DNA of 64,000 bases from Leuctra nigra. Its lineage: Eukaryota > Arthropoda > Insecta > Plecoptera > Leuctridae. The translations under genes and the position numbers were made by a program. Below the pieces are notes generated by a model, which saw only the letters and a list, made by a program, of their open reading frames with translations, had not been told where the DNA came from and ran no database searches. Shown here piece after piece: positions 46,581-57,959 of this stretch. The DNA lies in assembly GCA_934045905.1 (NCBI GenBank), contig OW203762.1, positions 54,833,411 to 54,897,410 of the forward strand, written 5' to 3'. Within the stretch, counting starts at the first letter, position 1. Every line of letters begins with the position of its first letter.

Positions 46581-49500
46581 CAATCGCAATTAGTTGGCTG
46601 CACTCGATCAAACGAATCATCCACTTTGCGCTCGACCACTCAGCTCTGCATTACCACTAATGAAATGTTTGATTTTGCAATTTTGTTTTATTAACTGTCG
46701 ATTGCAACACCTGACATGAAATATGTTTGTATTCAAATCAAACACATTTTTTAAACATTCGTAATTGAAAATCACCCGGACGCAATTTATATCAATCACA
46801 AGCAGGCCACACGCGTATATGCGTTATTGTTTCACATTAAGTAATGTAAACAATTTCACAATTTTATAATCAATGTAATATAAATAAAATGCGCTCTGGC
46901 GGAAGCGTTGCACCGGCGCTGGGGTTGACCGCACAGCACACTGTTCTCTACAATTGAATAATCTCAACCACACGGTTGTGGGTTATAATTAGTTTCCCAG
47001 CCGATATGCCGCTTTTAATTGGCTCATACGGACCTAAATCTCATGTTTACCAACCAAATAGCCTCCCGCGAGGTCCATTTATAAAACATACAGTTGGGAT
47101 GGCAAATTATATATAAAAAGGCAATGTGACACTTGCACCCCCGAGAACACCCCTCGCCCGCTGCGTGGGGAGGCGTGCAGTATTAAAATACTTGTTAGCG
47201 CTGGATGGAATAATAAAGCAGCGTTGCTCACTACTTGCTGTCAATTGCTTTTATTCACAACATTATTATATTTTGCTGCCGTGGAAGATAAAGCTTGGAA
47301 ATGGGGGTTGTAAGACATAGCAAAATATTGTTTGCTTTTAAAAACAGAGATGAATCGTCTTAGAGACTGTTATTTAGACAAACTGGAATGTGTATTTTAT
47401 ATAAAATATTATTCAGTCGTATTTAAATTTTAAATTTTTAAATGATAATGACTTTTTGAGTGTACAGAATTGCCAAAGTCGAAATATTAAAACCGGGATG
47501 ATGGTTGCTCATCTTAATCCATCATCGCATTGAAACTTGGGTATTAATATCAGTATCATTACGTAAATATGTCTCGATATTGTGTGTTTTGAGCTACAAA
47601 AAAAGAAAATTCACAGAAAATATTTTTTACATAAAGAACAGAACGGGAAAACTATTACTCTAATTTTAATGAATTAGATTGCGTGTTTTCTTTTCACATT
47701 CAGCTGACTCGTTTATATTAAAAAAACTGAAGTGTGAAGAAAAAGTTTAACACAATTCCGTGTTATTTGAATATTGCATGCTAATTTTCATTTTTTAATT
47801 TTGTCATGTAACTAAAAAACTAACAAAAATCTTTATTTTTAATAAAAGAAATGGATATTCTTACGTAATTTTTGTTTCAACTTTTCTTCTCGATGTTACT
47901 TTATCTTGACAACAATTGAAATGTTTGAATCCGTCCCTTAATATCAGAAAAGCCAGTTTTTTGGTTGTCGTGTGAGCTCAGCCGTTCGCCCCCGCGAGTT
48001 TCCAGCGGCGCGCCGGGTTGTTTGCAGGAGTTACTCGGAGCCCTTGTTTTGTCTACATTCACTTCATTTTACTTGTTTAGTCAAGTCACCGGTTGAAATC
48101 CTGTGTACATTTGAGAACCTCATTATTCGCATTGAGTAGGCTTACGAAACACATTGAAGCCGGAGAAAGCGGAAGTCAATTCACCAGAGATAAGGTATTG
48201 TACAATTACCAAACAGCAAATACCATGCATCGAGAAACAGCCTTCAATTAGCTCTCGTCCAAACAATATAAATCAATTAACGCAACTCGTCAAAGACAAG
48301 CGGGCGCTAAGATTGGTGTGATTTCAACAATGTCTTAGAATATGCTTAGTAAATATCGTCTACTCTACCTACACTGTTTGTTTGGTCTCGAGGCCGTGAA
48401 GGATCAAATTTCTGAATTCAGCATTCAGCATTCTGTAAACATTATTCTGCGATGGAAAGCTAAGGCGGAAGGATTTCCTACCGCGTGAACAACTAACGCA
48501 AGCAAGCGTGAACAACTAAGATGATCTAGTGTGAATGTGAACGTATTATTGCAAGCCCTAGATGTGAAGAAGACAGAATCAAATAAATTATGCCTTACGA
48601 GAACAGTGATGTAAAATGGCGTTGAAATATTGGAATGATTACAGAGGCAAGGACACAATGTTTCATAAAAAAAAAGGAAAAATAGCCCGCGTTTTTGTGT
48701 GATTTGTGATGTACCTGGCCACGAACCTTGCTATTTACAATGAAGTAATTACAGCGATGCAACATCGCAGACGATTTGCGATGTAAATCATCCAGTTGAC
48801 GTCGCGATATTCTCGTAACTCGCGATAAAATGGCAACATCGCATGCTCGAAAGCAACGTCTTCAAACTTTGGTATAAACAAGTTTTTGTCAAATTCATCA
48901 ACCTATATTACATTGTGAAAACAACAATAAAACAGAAATACCCAAGTAGATTGCAAGTATACACGGAATTTCCTCGCCGAGTTGAACGGGATGAGCTCAT
49001 TATTATTCCATCTCCCGACGAGAAGATCGATCATCTGATACTGGTTTCAATATTCACAAAGCAATTAAATCAATAAAACTTAAAACTCAGGTAATCATGT
49101 GATTTGATTGATAGCAAGTAAGGCGTCATCATCTTTTCAATGGGGTCTCGAAGCTCTCCTTACTTTTAACGAAAATTCTCTCGCTGCAAAGATGGGATCA
49201 CTCATTAGCTTAAATTAATGACATTAATTATAGGGCATGTCAACCCGGGCGACTACAAAAACAGCTGACACCGTTCAATTTACGTCGCCGGTAAAAAGCT
49301 ACTTTTTGTCTTACTCCCCCGCACTTAACTTGGTGCGACATTGATTTTGTAAGACCTGAAAAGAGATTCACCGCATAAAAGATTTCTATCATTCATCTTT
49401 TTCGTGTCTTTTGTCACTTTCGAGGAGGTTTTAACAATAATAGGATTGCATTCTCGCACCCCATCGACTTTATTATATCTTATGTGAATTGAAAGGTAAG

Positions 49501-52500
49501 ATTGAGGGTTTCAAGTGAGAAGGACAACGGAAGTGCTTCGAAGAAGAGAGAGAGATAAAGGCATGATACCCGCGAACTTAAGAGATTATCATTTTCTGCT
49601 CTTTTATATAAAAAGGAACAGAATTCAGGGCAGGTTCATCAAGATTAATAAAAGTATTATACTTTTAATTATTAGTCCCCCGGCTCTGCTCGTGATCTAG
49701 AGCACCTAATTCCGTCTCTAAATTGTTTAATTAGGCCCCGATGACGACGAAGAGGGACTATAAAACAAGGTACATCGTGTTTTCTTGCTATAAATATTAT
49801 GATGTCACATTACAAATACATCATTCTAAACCAAATGCATACAAAATACTAATCTAGACTAATGCATACAGATATAAAAAGATAAAATGTGAAATATGGC
49901 ATCGGCAGGAATAATGAAAATATGAGACGTTTTATGTTGTGATTTATAGGTATGGTATGTAAGTAAGTATAAGTAAGTATGGAGTACGGTAAGTTTATTA
50001 TATTAATAATTGGTATAAATAATTTGCAAGATTTAAATAAAAAAATGTCAAATCAGGAAATCAGAAGTGTATTGCCCCAGGCTATAATAAAGCATTTGAA
50101 ACTGAACTGAACTTTAACAAATATTGCAAATAAACTTCGTTTACATGCAAAACAAACTATGTGACCATAAGGCACTGGTGTAAAAGAAGTAAGTGGAACA
50201 CTATGACTAAGTAACTGTTAAAACGAATACTTGTATGTGAGAACGTATTTATTGTACGCGTATTTGCTTCCTCCATGCGTTGTCATGGGTCAATTTTGTT
50301 TGGAATTTGCGAGGAACCCCGAAGGACACGAGCGCCAAGTTTCACGTCTTGGCTTTTCCGGTGACCTGGCATCGGATCTGCAGATGATGACTGCCGATTG
50401 AATAAGTTCGAATTAACATAATTTCCAGTTCGTTTCTTTCCGCCAAATCTCGCGCGCATACAATTAGCATGAACATGCGGCGTCTTCGTTCTTGCCGCTG
50501 TTAAGTGTCACTTTTCTTGTCGCCAGATTCAAATACAGAGCAATTTGTGAAATTTATTACGGTTTAGAAACACAGTCTAGTAGGACGAACTTCTTGCTGC
50601 GACCAACATTAAATACAAACTCAGAGCAGTCCAGACTTGAAATATTTCGATACGTTAATATGCAAATATGATGCCACTTTGGTCTCAACATCAAAGTTCT
50701 GGCCAGAGAAAATTAACATGATTGTCGGTTGAATATGGATGTTTGTTTGTTTGTTTGTTTGTTTGCTGGGCCGAAACGGCTGCGTCTTATTATTTGTTCG
50801 ATAGTCTTATAACGAGCAGAGTTCGCCGTGTGTTCGTTATTGCTTCTTTTCGTGGAAAGCCATTTCCTTTTATCACTTTTTGGTGCTCGAGTCATTTGCA
50901 GAACTTGGTTCACATACTGCCAACTTTGAAAACAAGTTTTGTTTAAAGCTTCAGGCATTTTCTTGAATGTTTCTGTTTAAAATATTATGCCAGTTCATTG
51001 CTTGAGACATATTAATAAGTAAAAGCATAATTTGTAATTGGGTTGAGTTCGAGGTTGAGTTTTAATTGTCGTTTTGCGAGAGTAATAGATATCGTCATGC
51101 TAGAGGTAATTAGTACTCTTTGACCATGGAGTTATAAACAGTACTGGCTTTGAGAGTAAAGCAATATTTTCCTGCACTTTTATCTAAGATATTGAAATAA
51201 CATGGAGCCTTCCATTATCCATGTTTTAAGAGCAAAGGAAGACTCTCAATGCAAATCAGGTAGAGCCGAAACGACTTTGTGACTGCTATAAAGTTGGTAC
51301 AGGTGAATCTAATGCTGATGGCTGAAGAATTATGCGCCACTCTTATACATGAACTTTGCAACCTTGTTAGCAAATTATACACTTTTACTGCACATTACGA
51401 AACTTTTCACTCTCTCCACACCCTTCAACTTTATCGTATCTCATCTGTGCATGAGCAATTATTCAGCAGTGTACACTGCTTTTATATTCAAACATTACGC
51501 TGTAAATTATCATTAAAATTTGGGGGGAAACATTTTCTTTCTTAAAATTTTTGCCGGTGGAGAAAAAAATCAAGCAACGATTAAATATCAGTTTTCTATT
51601 TTCATAGTTTTCCAAACTAATACTGCTGCATACTCTAGGCCAAAGTAAAAACCCAATTCGAAATAAACGGATTGGTGATAAAGATTTGATGGCATCCCGA
51701 TGAAGTCTAACGTGTCATCAAACTCTAGTAGGTAGCACTGATTTCATTGATAATAACAAGAATTGTTTGTCGAAGAACTTGACCAACTCCAGCAGCCACA
51801 TCTCCAACAATGAATGTGGAGTTTCGTCACGAGCAGGCGGTGTTTGAAGACAGTCCTGGGGGCCGTGCGTGACGTCACGTGACATCACGACAGCGTGTCG
51901 CGTGCGCTTTGCCATGATTGAGGCGGGGTTCCGAGCGACAATGGGCCCGAATAACTCCGCCACTGCATTACAAACTCAGCCATACGCTTTAGGATCTATC
52001 AAAACAACTATGGAATTTGGTTTTGGATCACAATTTAGGAATTATCTAGACGGCTGGTTTGGTTTCAAAAATCACTTGCCGTTTAATTTTCATTCGTGTC
52101 GATTCCTTTTGTAAAACTCGTATCATAAGACCAAACATCGTATGATTTTATTAGAAACCAAGATAATTACTGACGGGCAATTACAGCTTAACGTTACCAC
52201 TAATACAAAAGCAAAGAGCTCAATGTGCATAAACCTAATTCTTATTTTATCATATATTTGGTCAAAAGTATGGAATTTTGAAGGCATTGTGAGCTACCTA
52301 AAGTAGTTTTCCACAATTTAACCAAATTTACTGAGCTTGAAAGTTAAAAGTGCATCAAACGAAAGCGTTTTATAAAAGTCGTTCGTTTTTTGTGAACTTT
52401 TGTTAACACATGAACAATCTTCAAAAACGCAAGAAACAAAATGTGATTTCGATAACTACATATACCACTGTGCACGTTCATATCGAGTCTTTATGTTCCA

Positions 52501-53602
52501 CTGTCCTAGCAAGAACATTCCTACGAGCTCTCGCTGAACACGGCTCCTCCACCGACATCTCGCACGTCACATTTAATACACATCCAACGCGATTATGCAA
52601 CTGTAAGTTCTAAAACAAATGCGAGCAAAGAGCATCTCCATCACCCTTGAAGTATCCACTGGAAGTCCAGCAATGATCCAGCAAATGCAAATTGAGTGTG
52701 GAAATGATGAAGCATGCTCGGCCGTTAATGCATGTAAATTGCATCGTATGCAACTGCAATCACAAACATTGCCAGCACACACGACAATTTGCATCATGAA
52801 ATGCAGGTAAATTAATACTTTCAACTTCTAATAAGGTAACAATGTGGTAACTTTGTTTATTGATGTCAGTTTTTTGGCCTATCAGAGCTATGAACTATAC
52901 ATATTAGCGGCCGGATAATTGTTATTCTGTGGCATGTAATCAGCTGCAATGTCGCATTTGAGCCTTGTTTCCATGCTTTATCCAGTTTCCATTATTATTT
53001 ATTTGTAGATGTCTATCTGGACTTATGGAATAAAACAATATTTATTTCTTGAGATAAAATATATTTTATGGCACAGAATGTGTTTCTGAGACTTTTATGT
53101 GAGAACTCAGTCCCTTGTGAACGATCGAAATCTTTCTCGAATGAGTTTTGAGAAGTTCAGACGAATGAGACTAATTAATTCACATGTAATTGCAGTTAAT
53201 AGAGAAATAAACTAAAACATCCAGTGCTCTATGTAAATTCCGCATAATGTTCTCTCAGAAAACGACAAATAAATTGCACAAAACATTATAGAAAGAACAA
53301 AATGATATGTAAAATTGTGAGCTGTAACACTCTGTAGCTCCGAAAGCAGAGCAGTCTTCTTGTTCTTATTGTTACATCAGTAAAGTACAGTTCTTAACCA
53401 AACTCCTGCACTTGTCACGTAAAGAATCTCACAGTATGCATTTCTCTCTCTGTACTGAATATAGTTTAAGTTCCTGGCATTTCACTAATTAAAATAGTTG
53501 CGTTGTGATTGCATCTGGAATGTAGAAGAAGTTAGCCAAGTCGTCGGCGTCGGCGTCGGCGTCGTGAGCGTCGCTGCTAATAATGCATACGTGCGAGGAG
53601 CT

Positions 53603-53725
53603 GGGGGGGGGGGGGGGGGGGGCACGAAGAAAAGGCGTCTGTGATGTAATGACCCCCCGAGGTAGGAAAGCGCGTGAAACCGGCTCAATATAGGAGCGTG
53701 TTCTTACTTACCCCCCCCCCCCCCC
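53603..53725. repeat. G20 and C15 homopolymers facing each other
   Basis: Twenty G at 53603-53622 and fifteen C at 53711-53725 are separated by 88 bp. Both are long for insect DNA and could pair. Lengths in an assembly may be unreliable. Confidence 0.9.
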
Positions 53726-54184
53726 TCGGTCACATGTACCACGTGACGGATATTGCTTGTCCCGGACAAAACTGCGAGCGGCGATTATAAAATATGGAAA
53801 GATAACTTTCGTTAAATTATAGAGGCTAGAGAAACGCCTCTACATGAACTTGTGTGCTTAAGGGCAGAATCAAGGGAAACACGAGAGATTGGGTTTTGAT
53901 ACGCACAGCGAGTTAGGGCTTGAAGGGTTGCATGAGCGCGACACGCTGGAAGAAGTAGAAACTTTTGACTTTCATGACCTCGTGGCGAGCGTGCTTAATA
54001 CCGGAAACGCCATCGGACTTGACCAAACCCAAGGTCACCTGAGGCTTATCGAACTAACTGACACTATGGCACCTTATCTACGCATTGGTGATTAATGAAA
54101 GTATTGTACATTAAAAATATTATATTATACACCGCAAGGTAAATTCTTGTCAAAATATTTTCAAAACATCGTCATAACTTTTAA

Positions 54185-54275
54185 ACCAGGGTCAGTTTTT
54201 CATTACTCTGCTAAATTTTAAACTGTTGATTAGGACTATATTGCCATGACAACAACCAAACTTAACCAGCGTTGT
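54185..54275. mobile_element. MITE family B, half copy
   Basis: AGGGTCAGTTTTTCATTACT, CTGCTAAATTTTAAACTG, TTGATTAGGACTATATTGCC and ATGACAACAACCAA match one arm of the family at 12745 and 26232. The opposite arm is not seen. Confidence 0.6.
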
Positions 54276-55777
54276 AACGAGTACAGAAAACCCGGTTTGG
54301 GTGAAACAACCTAACATTATTATAATGTGAAAAAGAGTTCATGTAACTTTTTCGTGAGAAGTGAATACCAATTTAAAAATACAATGTTTAGCCTAGAATC
54401 GACGTAAAGGTAACATATCAACATTTGTTCATCTTTGAGTTAAGTTTGGGTAAAGTTGGTGTCATTTTCAATCAGGTCGACTCAGGAAGTAGCTTCGCGT
54501 ACCAATCACAATTCTAACGCCATGAAGTTAAGTCAATTACGAAATATATAACAAGTATTCAATTCGAGAGGCAGCCGACTCTTAAATATAATTTTGTTTG
54601 ATAATCACGGTTAGAGAAGTTGCCAATATTCCACATTATTTGCTGTTAAATGTTGTGTAAAGAGAGAGATCAGAACTTAATGCGTTGATATGAACCCGGC
54701 ACCTCCACCAGAAAAACGACGTCGCCATTACCATTAATTATGAAAGCCGTTAAAGAAGAATAATAAATTCCTTATTTGTGTACAGAAATGGGAGTTAACA
54801 AAGAAGAACGAAGGGCTATTTGTATTGGGAAAGTAAAAGAAAAAGTGGAAGTAGAAGACGAGCAAAGAAAATCGAGGCTGTAAAAAGTAAAACATTTTCC
54901 TTGTTCCATCTCGTGAAGCCGGGGAAATAAGTCTCCATGTAAATTAGAATACTTTGGGCCGGATTTATGCATAATTTATTATTTTAAAGACTTTTTTTGT
55001 TGAATATTACATTAATAAAGACGCTGCAGCGAATTCAGCTCGAAGCTCGAGAGAGAAAACACGTTCAGCTCTGACGTCACAACAGACACACTACTTATTT
55101 ATTTATTAGCACGTTTACTTTTCCAACGAGGATCACAAATTGATTATAAAGTCTATCAATATCCCGGCAAGTGTTCGAGAGGTGTTTTCCTCCGCTCGTC
55201 GGTTATGAGTATTGACAGAATGTTTCTCCAGCGGATGCGATCTCTTTGATCAATGCTGAATACTCTGTTGGAACCTCGCGCAAAAGCTGCCGTGGGTCGA
55301 CTGCTAGGTTTTGCAGCCACACATAATTTAACATATTTGATATCCCGCGGTTGTATCGCATCCAAAATGCGGAAGAGATGATATTTATCTCCGAAAAAAT
55401 ATGTTAGTCCGGTGTAAAAACATAACATTCTCATCATCGGAATGTAAAGCCAAACAATTCATCAATGAAACTAGATGAATGGATAAAGTTCATTTCACAA
55501 AAGAAACATTGGTGGAAATGCTTCGTGGCGTTGAATTTTTTAAGCCGTTTTGTACCTTTTAATTCAACGTTAATAAAAAAAAACGTTGAATTTGTGTACG
55601 CCCGAAGCCTGGTTCAATCCATTTAACATAGCACACATCTCCGCATTGCCAACATTGTAGCGAATAAAGGCTGCCGGTTTAACGAATGTTTGTTTTGTTG
55701 GCATTACGTGTAGTGGCTCAGCAAAAGGGCGGAATTGCGCCGCGCTCTGTGATCGATGCAAGGAAAAGCTGGGTCAC

Positions 55778-55842
55778 TCACGGCACAAGAGAGCGAACCT
55801 CACGGCACAAGAGAGCGATCTCACGGCACAAGAGAGCGAACT
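55778..55842. repeat. 20-21 bp tandem repeat, three copies
   Basis: CTCACGGCACAAGAGAGCGA repeated three times with AC or T spacers. It is preceded by GGGTCA and followed by ACTCCGCTGC. Confidence 0.9.
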
Positions 55843-57485
55843 CCGCTGCTTGCTCTCGAAGCAACGCCGAGGGATTTGTAAAAATATGAGAAATATCCTC
55901 TTTGCCTCTGATAATTGCGAGATAAAACACCATTGTCGGCCGTCTCCCTCCGCACGCCGAATTTCCTCTTACATTCTCAAAGCACTTACGCCTCTGTGAG
56001 GGTGTAATTATGTTTTCCCTCTTCTACAAATATAATATCCCCCTTTCTTCGCCATGGTTACATAAGTCCTTATCATTAAATAGTCCCCCATGAGCGCCTT
56101 TAGCTCACTTTAAAAATATCATTTATATACATCGTCAAAACGATCTTCTTAATATTTTTTATCTCGAACTCCATTTCATTGGCGTTTAATTGGCCATCAA
56201 AGTGTAGATAGCGCTGAGCGCGTGCGCTGTGCCAGATGGTCTCAGGTAACCGGCCGGTCTCACGACACCATGTTGGGCAACACCGGAGGTGCTATGATGC
56301 CCCCCCCCCCACCCACCCACCCCGAACAATCTTGCGTCCCTCCGAAGTCTCGCACAATTTCCAAGATTGCATCTTCGCGCCTTAACTCGATATACGGAAG
56401 GTTCAGATCAAATTTCAGTAAATGCACTCAAGCTAAAAAAAATCTCACGATATCGAAATATTATCATATTTCTTGACCAAATTGAATTTTTTATTCATTT
56501 TCTTCGCGATGAAGAGTACTCGTCGTGAGTTTATGGATAGGTCAAAAGGTCACGACAGATGTCGCATCATGCATGTACTTAACGGCTCCGTGTTTCATTT
56601 GGAATGGGGCAGTTTGTTGGTGTTTTTTTTGTCTCGAATTAAGCCAAAGTGGTGAGTGTACAGACTATTTTGGACCGCTTTCATATCTTCCAGAGAGAAA
56701 ATCGTGACGTCAATATTTCGTGACCAAACGTAATAAGATTACAAGAAGATCTTTACGAGCAAAAGAATCCTCCACCCAACCACAAATTTGAGTTATTTCC
56801 CATTTTTTTCCATCATACATTTTGTTATTTTTCTGCTGTTACTTTCATTCGAGTTTGAGAGAGAAACGCGACGAATGGCAACTGACTTGATCACGGAAAG
56901 TGACGACATTTCTCTCCACAAATCAACGGAAACTCGCATTAAAACTTGTGATGTCGCGTTGACAAGATCCTGTCGTGCACTTGTCTCGACAATCTATAGA
57001 CTCTGTAGAAGATGACACATCAGACAAAACTTCAATGCAACATCTCTAACTGACGTATTAATTAACACTTTTAAAATGTAATAAGGCAAACACTTGGGTG
57101 TGATCAGTCAAACTGTCCGAGGCAGATTTAATAATATCTTTATTTTGTAATAAACGTTTTTCACATTTTAAATTGATGTGTGGGAAAGTTTGGATCTCGA
57201 CATAATCCACAACTGAAAAAGCATACATGAGTCAGAGAGATGAGCTAAAATAGCTGAATCCACTTCTATCATATGAATCAAACTTAAGCACTCGCGCATT
57301 TAGGCTGACCATCGGCCATTTGAGTCGAAGCAGAGTTCTCTCTACGACTTCTAATTAGTGACGTATAGCGTTTGGGCCACCACAAGTTCCCGCCGTTTCC
57401 CATTCCGGTTCCGTTCCCATGTTTAGTGGACTTGGTGGCAGAGAGCAAGTGCAATAGATAATTCTAATAAGTTGCTTGCGCTAAT

Positions 57486-57959
57486 ATGTTGAATAAACGT
57501 TTGGCCAAGGGATTTCACTCGCATAGTTCTCCAGTTTCCTCATTTGCAAAACCCAAACTTTCAATTGAACAGATGCAGAGAAATTGTGAGAGAAAGATTT
57601 ACTTACAATTAGAGGGGTATAATGACACAATTAAATTGATGCTACCGGATTCAGGATTACTAACGTTAACAAATTATATACATAAATTAATAAACGATAA
57701 CAATAATAATTCCACATTAGTATGGAAACATAAATCACATGAAAAAGCATGCGGGTTATATTTACTGTTCAAATCAACTAATACCATCGATGTGTTTCAA
57801 TACAGTTTTAAATGTAAATTCAGCGAAGTACATGAGACTATGCAATTTCGTAAAAAATGTGTAAATATCGAGACGTGGAAGGCACCTCTACATTCTACAC
57901 AATTATTTCCGTCAATTCGAGAAGTTTTTTATTTCAAAAGAAATATTCCACTTCATTGA
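57486..57959 (+). CDS. Unassigned 157-codon open reading frame
   Basis: ATG at 57486 is preceded by an in-frame TAA at 57468, so the start is bounded, and the frame closes at TGA 57957-57959. The protein is basic and Asn/Lys-rich with an aromatic-rich C-terminal part (VFQYSFKCKF, SIREVFYFKRNIPLH) and a run of four Asn (INDNNNNS). There is no signal peptide, membrane segment or motif that I recognise. Codons look used rather than random: A/T is favoured at third positions while amino-acid variety is normal. By stop frequency in DNA of this composition, one ORF this long might arise by chance in 64 kb, so coding status is uncertain. It could be a small intronless gene, a processed or captured gene, or part of an old mobile element. 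It is on the strand opposite the Sidestep-like gene. Confidence 0.4.
   Translation: MLNKRLAKGFHSHSSPVSSFAKPKLSIEQMQRNCERKIYLQLEGYNDTIKLMLPDSGLLTLTNYIHKLINDNNNNSTLVWKHKSHEKACGLYLLFKSTNTIDVFQYSFKCKFSEVHETMQFRKKCVNIETWKAPLHSTQLFPSIREVFYFKRNIPLH

Larger units (their letters stand above)
44886..57485. other. Upstream intron or flank, no gene recognised
   Basis: It holds MITE C and half MITE B, C runs at 45413-45429 (17 C) and 53711-53725 (15 C), a G run at 53603-53622 (20 G), a GTCGGC repeat near 53541, a GTTT microsatellite at 50738-50765, GTAAGTAT repeats near 49962, and three copies of a 20-21 bp unit at 55778-55842. CRE palindromes lie at 51870, 55072 and 56705. No open frame here shows family motifs. 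Confidence 0.55.
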
